A stretch of DNA of 13,874 nucleotides from assembly GCF_946478835.1 (NCBI RefSeq), contig NZ_CAMLDV010000088.1, positions 1 to 13,874 on the forward strand, given 5' to 3'. Source of the stretch: an uncultured Bdellovibrio sp. Lineage in GTDB: Bacteria; Bdellovibrionota; Bdellovibrionia; Bdellovibrionales; Bdellovibrionaceae. Under the pieces are notes generated by a model. The model worked only from the letters and a program-made list of their open reading frames with translations. It was not told the DNA's origin and did no database searches. The position numbers and the translations under genes were made by a program. This document shows positions 5,993 to 12,791 of the stretch, one piece after another. How positions within the stretch are numbered: the first letter of the stretch is position 1; each line of letters opens with the position of its first letter.

Positions 5993-7828
5993 ATGAAACA
6001 CCTAAAAAGAATCACGGCGTCCGTTTTACTGCTATCGACTTCTAACGTGTGGGCACAAGAGAAGCTTACTACTCAGATGCGCGATCTTGAGAGAGTTTTT
6101 TCTGAAAACGATCAGAAGTACGAGCGGAAATATCAGCAAGAGCCGGAAAAAGAGGGAACCCGTCATTTTGATTCTTACTTCTACTACGAAACGGAACCTG
6201 AAGGGGAGTACGTTGATGTGACGGCTTTTAGTATCAACGACACCTTTAAAGGTCGTCTTATGGAATACAACAGAGTGGTGGATCTTTATAAAGCTGCTTT
6301 TGGATTGGATAATCAAACTTTTTCTAAAGCGAGATCTTACAATGAAAGTTTAAGTCTGCTTTCGCAACAGGCTTCATCGCTGACTCAAGATCAAAAACTT
6401 TTGTTCTTATCTTTGTCGGGATCTCGTTTGTCTGGATTTTACTCGCAAAGTGAATCTAATAAAAATACCTCTGAAGAGCTTTTTCAAAATTCTTTGTCTT
6501 CCGGAAATGAAGGCGGCATTTGCGGTGATATTCACAAGTACCTCGCAGGACAGGCCAAAGCTTTGGGATTTACGGATGTCGGGCTTCATACGGGGATATG
6601 GCAAAAAGATAAGAAGGGCCAGGATTCCGGCGGACATTTTATCTATCACTTTAGAGATCCAAAAACCGGTGAATACTATATTCAAAACTATTCGCAAGTG
6701 ATTAACACCGGACAAAAGAGCCAGCAGAGTATGCTCGAAGTCAGCAATCGTGTTTTAGGTCCTTTGGTGGGAACCGTTTATACTGAAGGAAATCGTGGTG
6801 ATTTTCATGCGTACATTCCACAGACGTCTCTGTGGATTCAAGAAGGCCTTAAAGAACTTGCGTATGCGGGAAAAGAGGATTCGATTTTACAAATGCGCAT
6901 TGGCAATCAAAGCAACTCCGTGGGTATGCAAGTCGTAAAGCAAGACGCCAGTGGTTCTTACTTACGGGCTTTTATGCTTCATCAAAAATATTCTTCAGAA
7001 GAAGGCGTGTATCAGTTTTCAGGAGCCGGGCTTGCCAGTGGAGCTAGTGTCAGTATCTATACGGACACTCTGGTTGATGAATTCGGCCTTTCTGCTCGCG
7101 GCTATGTGGCAGCAGGACAAGTGGGCGCTCCCACAATCAACAATGAGATGGAGTGGGAACAAAAACAAAGAAATGTCTTTTTAAGCAATATGCAAGTCCG
7201 AGGTACTGCCAGAGTGAATCGCACGACAGGACGAGTGGAGTTAGAAACATCGAGCATTGATCGCAATCTTAAGAGTCCAAAAGACATGAGTGCTCCTGAT
7301 ATGAGCGTTAAAGTAGGTTCCAGTTACTCATCTGGAAGTGTGACAGTTGATCATGAACGCACGTACCGCCGCGTGAAGGATGGACACTACTCATCGACTT
7401 CAAAATGGGTGACCGAGTCCGACAAGATTTCTTTGATTTTCGATAAACAGATCGGAAAAGTTTATTTGCTCGTGCGCGGTGAATTGTATTTATTTGAAGG
7501 CGTTGAAACTATGGCCGCACAAGCCGTAAAGAATGCCGTGGAAGCGTCTTATCCTGCAGGAAGTCTTGGCGAAGTTTATATCGCTATGGATGTTGCTAAA
7601 GTTGTAGGAAATAAATCGGGCGATCCATTCTATGATATCCCGGCATCTTCGGAATTTAAGGTGGGATTAAAAAGGGATTTCGCAAAATTTGTTCAAGCGG
7701 GAGCTGAAGTCTCTTATCGCAAAGGGCGAAGAGTTTATCCGTTATACAAGGAGGAAATCTCTCCGGGCCTCGAAAGCGACAACGCAAAAGGCTTCGGCGG
7801 TCTGATTTGGATGAGTTTAAAATGGTGA
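5993..7828 (+). CDS. Exported protein with transglutaminase-like Cys/His region and barrel-like C-terminus
   Basis: The 611-residue product has a Sec signal peptide with likely cleavage after VWA (Ala21). A charged segment follows (about 22-60). A central region resembles the transglutaminase/cysteine-protease fold: GGICGDIHKYL with Cys177 at a helix start, GGHFIYHF with His215, and YYIQNYS with Asn232, giving Cys-His-Asn at spacings usual for that superfamily; Asp222 is another candidate for the third residue. From about 300 onward the sequence is rich in alternating polar/hydrophobic beta strands with Gly, Ser and Tyr, and ends in GGLIWMSLKW. A terminal aromatic residue with that alternation is the usual C-terminal signature of outer-membrane beta-barrels. 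I therefore read it as an envelope protein with an enzyme-like N-terminal domain and a possible barrel. No named family is recognised. The ribosome-binding site is AGAGAGAG ending 7 nt before the ATG. The gene ends 4 nt from the opposing acyltransferase gene. Confidence 0.85.
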   Translation: MKHLKRITASVLLLSTSNVWAQEKLTTQMRDLERVFSENDQKYERKYQQEPEKEGTRHFDSYFYYETEPEGEYVDVTAFSINDTFKGRLMEYNRVVDLYKAAFGLDNQTFSKARSYNESLSLLSQQASSLTQDQKLLFLSLSGSRLSGFYSQSESNKNTSEELFQNSLSSGNEGGICGDIHKYLAGQAKALGFTDVGLHTGIWQKDKKGQDSGGHFIYHFRDPKTGEYYIQNYSQVINTGQKSQQSMLEVSNRVLGPLVGTVYTEGNRGDFHAYIPQTSLWIQEGLKELAYAGKEDSILQMRIGNQSNSVGMQVVKQDASGSYLRAFMLHQKYSSEEGVYQFSGAGLASGASVSIYTDTLVDEFGLSARGYVAAGQVGAPTINNEMEWEQKQRNVFLSNMQVRGTARVNRTTGRVELETSSIDRNLKSPKDMSAPDMSVKVGSSYSSGSVTVDHERTYRRVKDGHYSSTSKWVTESDKISLIFDKQIGKVYLLVRGELYLFEGVETMAAQAVKNAVEASYPAGSLGEVYIAMDVAKVVGNKSGDPFYDIPASSEFKVGLKRDFAKFVQAGAEVSYRKGRRVYPLYKEEISPGLESDNAKGFGGLIWMSLKW

Positions 7829-7832
7829 GTTG

Positions 7833-8699
7833 TTAGTCGGCGGTCGTGATCTTATCAGGAACGCCGAACTTCTCCATTTCCTTAATCACTGTTTTCGGAA
7901 AGACCGTGGCGTTCGGAGCCACGGTGGCTCTGCGGCCGATCTCGACTCCGCCTAGAACCTTAGCGGCAAGTCCTATGGTAGCACCTGCACCGATTTTTAG
8001 ATGATCAATGACCAGATAGCCTTTCATTCCATAGTGAGCCATCAAATAGGCAGACCCACCAATCGTCACGTAGTCACCAAGATGAATCAAACATGGATCG
8101 GAAATGTTCGAAGAGTTAATCATGCAACCTTTTCCGATTTTCATTCCCATCGCGCGAAAGAAAAAAATGTTTAACGGTGTCGGTGTGATAAAATCTAAAA
8201 CGGTGTAACGCACAAGATACGTTAAAGCATTGTGGTAAAGCCAAGGGATGGATTCTAAAGAAAACCAAGGGCCACGGTAAGGTTTTATAAATGGCAAAGC
8301 CGGGGCGTTAAGAATTGGAACAATAAGAATCAGTGTGATCACGAAAGCCACAAATCCTATGGCGACTGAGAGACCTAAAATAAAAGCTTGAAGAACGCCG
8401 TTGAATTCAGAAACCTCTGAGAGAGCCCAGCGAAAAAGATAAATCCCCGGAGTCAGCGCCGTTCCTAAGCAAATGATATAGGCGACAGCGACAGGAATAA
8501 GAACACCTAAAAATGTGGCCAGACGAAAGCGGCGAAGGAAACTTTCAATAAAACCGTAAGCGCCACCTTTGGTGGAACGTTCCGCATTGATGTCTTGGAT
8601 ATCTTGATGATGTGTCATGAGTTTATTGTGAATCTGCGAATGAATTCCGTCATTCATTTTTGTTGCGAATCTGCAGTTCGAATCGAACAGGCTCTTCAA
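7833..8699 (-). CDS. Membrane-anchored left-handed beta-helix (hexapeptide repeat) transferase
   Basis: In the 288-residue product, two strong transmembrane helices (about 61-83 and 103-130) precede a C-terminal hexapeptide-repeat domain (about 185-270) with repeats such as IGKGCMI, LGDYVTIGG, IGAGATIG and IGRRATVAPNA. Such left-handed beta-helices form trimers and mostly transfer acyl groups from acyl-CoA or acyl-ACP; His206 and His222 are candidate catalytic residues. The membrane-plus-beta-helix layout resembles the C-terminal part of proteins annotated as non-ribosomal peptide synthetase terminal domain (Pls-like), here as a free-standing half-size protein. I kept the TTG start because AGGCGG lies 9 nt before it; ATG codons at 8657 and 8618 are alternatives without any ribosome-binding site and would shorten only the poorly structured N-terminus. 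The acceptor is unknown; cell-envelope acylation is inferred. Confidence 0.85.
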   Translation of the reverse strand: MKSLFDSNCRFATKMNDGIHSQIHNKLMTHHQDIQDINAERSTKGGAYGFIESFLRRFRLATFLGVLIPVAVAYIICLGTALTPGIYLFRWALSEVSEFNGVLQAFILGLSVAIGFVAFVITLILIVPILNAPALPFIKPYRGPWFSLESIPWLYHNALTYLVRYTVLDFITPTPLNIFFFRAMGMKIGKGCMINSSNISDPCLIHLGDYVTIGGSAYLMAHYGMKGYLVIDHLKIGAGATIGLAAKVLGGVEIGRRATVAPNATVFPKTVIKEMEKFGVPDKITTAD

Positions 8700-8785
8700 A
8701 TTTTGTTACCGCCTGCCCAAGATAGTGACAGTAGGCCTTCTCCTAATTGCGTATATCTCTGTTAAGGAGTGGTTGCGGAATTGCA

Positions 8786-8800
8786 AATACCAAAGGTATT
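8786..8800 (+). promoter_or_regulatory. Short perfect inverted repeat in the leader of the astacin-like gene
   Basis: AATACC-AAA-GGTATT is a 6-bp perfect inverted repeat with a 3-nt centre, 24 nt before the ATG at 8825. It lies between the divergent genes and upstream of the AAAGGG ribosome-binding sequence. It could be a small operator or a leader hairpin. The length is short enough for chance. Confidence 0.25.
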
Positions 8801-8824
8801 CCCGAGAAGGAAAGGGCGTTTTTT

Positions 8825-9526
8825 ATGAGACTCTATTTTCTTTTGTTTATATCTTTTTTAGTGTTGAGCAATGAAGCTCATGCGGGAATGTTTGTATGGA
8901 CGACTTGGAACACGCGAAAGGGTCATGGCGTAAAAGTTTGTTTTGCCAATCCCGTTGAAGATTCCAAAGAGAGTTATAAAAGAAGTCCCTGGAGTGATGA
9001 GCAAAAGCATCTTGTTCAGTCCTGGGTTGAACAGGAATACACGCCAGAGCGGACAGGTATTTACTTTTATGGTTTCACGGATTGTGTTGTCGGTGATCGA
9101 AGCAATGTGATCATCAACTATCGTAAAAGATGGAAGCTAGGCTGGGATTCGGTTACGCGCGCTCAGTCGACACTTGGGCAAGGACTGATGTACGCTTCTC
9201 GAGATTTTCCAGGAGCTGCGGGTTCGATTCAGTTTTTTATTAGTGGACTTTCCAAATCTACAGTAATTCACGAATTTGGACATACTGCAGGCCTTATGCA
9301 TGAGCATGACCATCCCAACGCTGTTGGTTGTGACATTGACGGCAGTAAGAAAGAGCCGATGATATTTGCTCGTGGTTATACCGAGTACGATCCGGACTCC
9401 ATTATGAGTTACTGCGTGACTCGCAACCACCGAGATCGCGGTCTGAGCCAAGGTGATCTTTTTACTTTAAGACTCATGTATATTGAACATGTGTCTCCTC
9501 CTGAGAAGCCGGATATTCTGAGATAG
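8825..9526 (+). CDS. Exported astacin-like zinc metalloprotease
   Basis: I chose the ATG at 8825 because AAAGGG at 8811-8816 lies 8 nt upstream and the product then begins with a clean Sec signal peptide cleaved after AHA (Ala20). The frame is open further upstream to 8747, without a ribosome-binding site. The 233-residue protein carries HEFGHTAGLMHEHDHP at 149-164: the metzincin site HExxHxxGxxH (His149, Glu150, His153, His159), followed by Glu160, the astacin-family signature residue. The Met-turn SIMSYC (Met194) lies 35 residues after the third zinc ligand. Cys39, Cys87, Cys169 and Cys197 may form disulfides in the periplasm or outside the cell. No propeptide Asp/Cys switch is obvious between the signal peptide and the catalytic domain. 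It is short, essentially a lone catalytic domain. The substrate is unknown. Confidence 0.9.
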   Translation: MRLYFLLFISFLVLSNEAHAGMFVWTTWNTRKGHGVKVCFANPVEDSKESYKRSPWSDEQKHLVQSWVEQEYTPERTGIYFYGFTDCVVGDRSNVIINYRKRWKLGWDSVTRAQSTLGQGLMYASRDFPGAAGSIQFFISGLSKSTVIHEFGHTAGLMHEHDHPNAVGCDIDGSKKEPMIFARGYTEYDPDSIMSYCVTRNHRDRGLSQGDLFTLRLMYIEHVSPPEKPDILR

Positions 9527-9614
9527 CATTTAAAGGTCAGCTTCTTTTTTTGTTTCACGCAGTCTAAAGGTAAAGGTCAAGCAACTGTTGATAGGGTACG
9601 CTGGCGATCAAAGA

Positions 9615-9628
9615 AAGAATTAATTCTT
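9615..9628. repeat. 14-bp perfect palindrome across the stop codon of the SH3/Asp-box gene
   Basis: AAGAATTAATTCTT is its own reverse complement and spans the TAA stop of the minus-strand gene. It is very AT-rich and has no loop, so it is unlikely to act as a terminator; it could be a protein-binding site or chance. Confidence 0.25.
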
Positions 9629-10993
9629 AATAACATCCCAATGCAAATCACCAATCAAGCTGCGGAGCTTGATTTGCTTCACACCTGTGTCGACGTGAAT
9701 AAGAATGCGGGAATTAGGAAGCGCTTCGATCTGAGTCAAGCGCATGATCTTGGGATTGCTGTGGTAAGCAGCCTCAATGGCTTGTGCGATATTGTCCCAA
9801 CGAATGAAGGGCTCAAAGCTTTTGCCGTGATTGGTGCTCTTGTAAGAGCCTACAAACCACGTTCCATTCGGATGAATGCTCACGGGATAATTTTGTTTTC
9901 CAAAAAGAGGAATTTGAGTCCAAGTCAAACCGTCTTCAGTGCGGTAAACGCCTTCGGATGAAACCAGTCCACGCACGGAGTTTTTATTTTCAAACGCGAT
10001 CGAATAGATCTCGCGCTTTAAGAGTGAATCTGTTGTCACCGTAGATTTCGACGGAGCTTCCGGTTCTTCCAGCAAAAGATTCTTTTTCTTCCACCAAACT
10101 TCGCCGTGACCATCGATCTTGCTAATGCCCCAGATGTGCGCTTCTGGTTTTAAAATCTCCACACGCGCGCGAAGAGGCGGGCCATAAGTAGCGCTGTCCG
10201 GGCGAATCACAATGCCGCGATGAGAATTTGTGACGTATCCCAAAATCTCTTTCATCGGAATCGTTTCGCCTTTTTGTGTGATGATCACATCGTTATTGCG
10301 GTAAAGAACAGTGACCCAGTTTTTCTTTGGATGATAAGCGAGACTTGCAAAATCAGCACGTGAAACAAAGTGCGTGATATCCGCATAGCCGATTTGATTT
10401 TCGTATTGAATTTTCAAAAAGTTCTTCGTGATTTCTAGAGGAACAATTCTGCGTAAACGGGGAATCGTCGTCACAACTTTTGCTGAAGAACTCGCATCCT
10501 TACGAAGATAGGTGTCGATAAGGTTCGTATAAATACCTAAATCATCATGACGACTTTGCAGAGATTGCAAAGGCAGCCATCCTTCGACTTTGCTGTCTTT
10601 CTCTTTCACGCGAACCCAAAAGTCTTCGACGGTCACGATTTCTAACGGAGCTTTCGCACCAAGATTTTTTACAGGAGGCGCATCGCTCCGGTTTAGACTT
10701 AGAAGTGAAGTTGCAGATTTCGTCTCGACAAAACGAGCGACTTGAATGTCACGCAAGATCTGATCACTTTGCATAACATATTCTTTTTTATCCCAGGCAG
10801 CGTGAAATGAAATCTCCGCCTCAGAGCGGATCAGTTTGTCTTCAAGAGTGGTTCGACTCACCTGGCCAGAGGCGAAAAGACTGTTTTTGTTTCGGAAAAA
10901 AGAGACGGCCGTGTCTGCGTCCGTCGATAGAGCAGCCCAAGAATTAGGCACCAGGAAAAGCATAGGCAATGTCAGAGAGAGTACGGACCGCAT
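9620..10993 (-). CDS. Exported protein with SH3-like domains and Asp-box segments
   Basis: The ATG at 10993 gives a compact Sec signal peptide cleaved after SWA; a TTG at 11029 would add 12 residues without a ribosome-binding site. The ATG also lacks a clear one, so the start is uncertain. The 457-residue product has a first SH3-like segment at about 75-147, ending EGWLPLQSLQ, and a second at about 158-210 (TYLRKDASSSAKVVTTIP, later IGYADITHFV), typical of bacterial SH3 domains that bind peptidoglycan or peptides. A possible third lies near 278-303 (HIWGISKIDGHGEVWW). The C-terminal part holds two Asp-box-like motifs, TEDGLTW (352-358) and STNHGKSF (386-393), as in beta-propellers of sialidase and BNR type, but only two are visible, so a full propeller is doubtful. 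No catalytic residues were recognised. A role in envelope binding or sensing is inferred. Confidence 0.82.
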   Translation of the reverse strand: MRSVLSLTLPMLFLVPNSWAALSTDADTAVSFFRNKNSLFASGQVSRTTLEDKLIRSEAEISFHAAWDKKEYVMQSDQILRDIQVARFVETKSATSLLSLNRSDAPPVKNLGAKAPLEIVTVEDFWVRVKEKDSKVEGWLPLQSLQSRHDDLGIYTNLIDTYLRKDASSSAKVVTTIPRLRRIVPLEITKNFLKIQYENQIGYADITHFVSRADFASLAYHPKKNWVTVLYRNNDVIITQKGETIPMKEILGYVTNSHRGIVIRPDSATYGPPLRARVEILKPEAHIWGISKIDGHGEVWWKKKNLLLEEPEAPSKSTVTTDSLLKREIYSIAFENKNSVRGLVSSEGVYRTEDGLTWTQIPLFGKQNYPVSIHPNGTWFVGSYKSTNHGKSFEPFIRWDNIAQAIEAAYHSNPKIMRLTQIEALPNSRILIHVDTGVKQIKLRSLIGDLHWDVIKN

Positions 10994-11028
10994 TTCTTTA
11001 TTTTGCGGGGTGAGGAAGGAGCTTCTCA

Positions 11029-11054
11029 AGACCAGAACTTTTGACCTCTGGTCT
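11029..11054. promoter_or_regulatory. 8-bp inverted repeat between divergent genes, overlapping a possible -35 box
   Basis: AGACCAGA (11029-11036) and TCTGGTCT (11047-11054) are perfect inverted copies separated by 10 nt, in the region between the SH3/Asp-box gene and the acyl-CoA operon. The half-site spacing (18 nt centre to centre, close to two helical turns) would suit a dimeric regulator such as a TetR- or GntR-type repressor of fatty-acid genes. TTGACC at 11041-11046 inside it resembles a -35 box for the operon, but the following -10 is poor. Operator function is inferred. Confidence 0.4.
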
Positions 11055-11112
11055 AAAGTTAGGTACTGGTAATGCGTTGGTTTTTCAATCTAATTTAACG
11101 CGGAGTGATATA

Positions 11113-11973
11113 ATGAATATCAAAACAATCGGCGTCGTAGGCGCAGGACAAATGGGGAACGGCATCGCACAAGTGGCGGCCAATTTTGGTTTTAACGTCA
11201 TCATGTTGGATGTCAGCGGAGCGGCTCTTGAAAAAGGAATCGCGACGATCTCTGGAAGCTGTGATCGTATCATCAAAAAAGGTGGTATGAGCGAAGCCGA
11301 CAAAGCGGCGTTGTTGGGCCGAATTAAAACAGCTCAAGAAACAGCGGCTTTGAAAGACTGCGATATCGTGATTGAAGCAGCGACTGAAAATATCGACTTG
11401 AAGCTTAAGATCTTTAAAGACCTTGATGCGGCTGTAAAACCAGAAGCGTTGTTGGTTTCAAATACATCTTCGATCTCTATCACAAAAATCGCAGGCGTAA
11501 CAAAACGTCCAACAAAAGTAGCAGGCATGCACTTCATGAATCCTGTTCCTTTGATGAAGTTGGTGGAAGGAATTCGCGGTTTGCAAACTTCCGATGAAAC
11601 TTTTGCGACAGTAAAAGCATTGGCAGAGAAAATGGACAAAGTTTTCGTTGAGTCTGTGAAAGACATGCCGGGCTTTATCGTGAATCGCATCTTGATGCCG
11701 ATGATTAACGAAGCTGTTTACACTCTTCACGAAGGTATCGCTTCTGTGGAATCTATCGACAGCGCGATGAAATTGGGAACGAATCAACCTATGGGCCCAT
11801 TGACGTTGGCGGACTTTATCGGTCTTGATACGTGCCTTGCGATCATGAACGTGCTTCATGATGGTTTGGGAGATTCTAAATACCGTCCATGTCCGCTTCT
11901 TGTGAAATACGTTGAAGCCGGATGGTTGGGACGTAAGACAGGTCGTGGTTTCTACGACTACTCAGCGAAGTAA
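11113..11973 (+). CDS. hbd: 3-hydroxybutyryl-CoA / 3-hydroxyacyl-CoA dehydrogenase
   Basis: This soluble enzyme oxidises 3-hydroxyacyl-CoA to 3-oxoacyl-CoA with NAD (or the reverse). I chose the ATG at 11113, with GGAG 7 nt upstream; the frame continues upstream to 11041 without a ribosome-binding site. The 286-residue length is normal for the stand-alone family. The Rossmann dinucleotide motif GAGQMG lies at 10-15, with Asp33 at the end of the second strand. The catalytic set is complete: Ser119 in SNTSS, His140 in GMHFMNP, Glu152 in LVEGI and Asn191 in GFIVNR, with spacings matching the characterised mammalian enzyme. The C-terminal helical dimer domain follows, including [18 protein letters not shown] and the usual end [11 protein letters not shown]. 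It is first in an operon, 12 nt before the enoyl-CoA hydratase gene. The symbol hbd is used by family; fadB2 or paaH would be equally acceptable. Confidence 0.95.
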   Translation: MNIKTIGVVGAGQMGNGIAQVAANFGFNVIMLDVSGAALEKGIATISGSCDRIIKKGGMSEADKAALLGRIKTAQETAALKDCDIVIEAATENIDLKLKIFKDLDAAVKPEALLVSNTSSISITKIAGVTKRPTKVAGMHFMNPVPLMKLVEGIRGLQTSDETFATVKALAEKMDKVFVESVKDMPGFIVNRILMPMINEAVYTLHEGIASVESIDSAMKLGTNQPMGPLTLADFIGLDTCLAIMNVLHDGLGDSKYRPCPLLVKYVEAGWLGRKTGRGFYDYSAK

Positions 11974-11985
11974 TAGGAATTACTT

Positions 11986-12786
11986 ATGGCGAATTTTAAT
12001 TATAAAACAATTCTTCTTGAGCAAAAGACCAATGGCGTTTGGCTTCTTACAGTCAACCGTCCTGAGTCTTTGAATGCTCTGAATTCGACAGTGCTTAACG
12101 AAATGGGCGAAGCTCTTCGTCAAATCGGCGAGATGTCTTACGAAGACGCTCGCGCTTTGATTATCACAGGAGCTGGCGAGAAGGCTTTCGTTGCGGGCGC
12201 GGATATTAAAGAAATTCATGATCTTGATGAAGAAAAAGCTTTGGTGTTCGCTCAACGCGGTCAAAGTATTTTCCACGAACTCACTTTGCTTAAAATCCCT
12301 GTGATCGCAGCGGTCAATGGTTTTGCATTGGGTGGTGGTTGTGAGTTGGCTTTGGGCTGTGATTTCATCTACGCTTCTGAAAACGCGAAATTCGGTTTGC
12401 CAGAAGTAAGTCTTGGTTTGATCCCAGGGTTCGGTGGAACTGTTCGTATGGCTCGCGCGATCGGACAACGTCGCGCTCGTGAGTTGACATACACAGGTGG
12501 TATGATCACAGCACAAGAAGCGCAAACTGTGGGTCTAGTAAATAAAGTTTTCCCTGCGGCAGAGTTGATGCCTGCTGTGATGAAAACAGTGGAAACAATT
12601 TTAGCCAAGGCTCCGATTGCTGTGGGTTCTGCGAAGATCTCTATCAATCAAGCTTGGGATATGGATGTTGAAGAAGCGCAAAAGAACGAAGCGAAGATCT
12701 TTGCGGAGCTTTTCAACTCTGAAGACGTAAAAGAAGGCACTGGTGCTTTCATTGAAAAACGCAAGGCTGTGTTTAAAGGTATCTAA
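11986..12786 (+). CDS. Enoyl-CoA hydratase (crotonase family)
   Basis: This soluble enzyme adds water to trans-2-enoyl-CoA to give 3-hydroxyacyl-CoA, the step before the dehydrogenase encoded just upstream. The 266-residue product has the crotonase motifs in order: NRPESLNALN near 24-33; the oxyanion-hole segment FVAGADIKE (68-76); GGGCELALGCDF (116-127) with Glu120; and FGLPEVSLGLIPGFGGT (136-152) with Glu140. Glu120 and Glu140 correspond to the two catalytic glutamates of hydratases (144 and 164 in the rat enzyme), so this should be a real hydratase and not an isomerase lacking one of them. The ribosome-binding sequence TAGGA lies before the ATG. The next gene starts 5 nt after its stop, so the three genes are almost certainly one transcript. 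C4 substrates such as crotonyl-CoA are likely given the neighbours. Confidence 0.95.
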   Translation: MANFNYKTILLEQKTNGVWLLTVNRPESLNALNSTVLNEMGEALRQIGEMSYEDARALIITGAGEKAFVAGADIKEIHDLDEEKALVFAQRGQSIFHELTLLKIPVIAAVNGFALGGGCELALGCDFIYASENAKFGLPEVSLGLIPGFGGTVRMARAIGQRRARELTYTGGMITAQEAQTVGLVNKVFPAAELMPAVMKTVETILAKAPIAVGSAKISINQAWDMDVEEAQKNEAKIFAELFNSEDVKEGTGAFIEKRKAVFKGI

Positions 12787-12791
12787 GTTAT

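Noticed and set aside
8725..8757. Promoter for the astacin-like gene (GTGACA with TATATC)
   Set aside because: The boxes are individually fair, but the 21-nt spacing is outside the usual 16-18 nt range.
9533..9552. T-rich stretch after the astacin-like gene as a terminator
   Set aside because: The T-run is good, but the preceding AAG...CTT pairing is only three base pairs, too weak for an intrinsic terminator.
9641..9961. Open frame of 106 codons on the plus strand
   Set aside because: Antisense to the C-terminal Asp-box part of the exported SH3-like protein and without a ribosome-binding site.
11980..12525. Open frame of 181 codons on the minus strand
   Set aside because: Fully antisense to the enoyl-CoA hydratase gene, which has all catalytic motifs; no ribosome-binding site or family resemblance.
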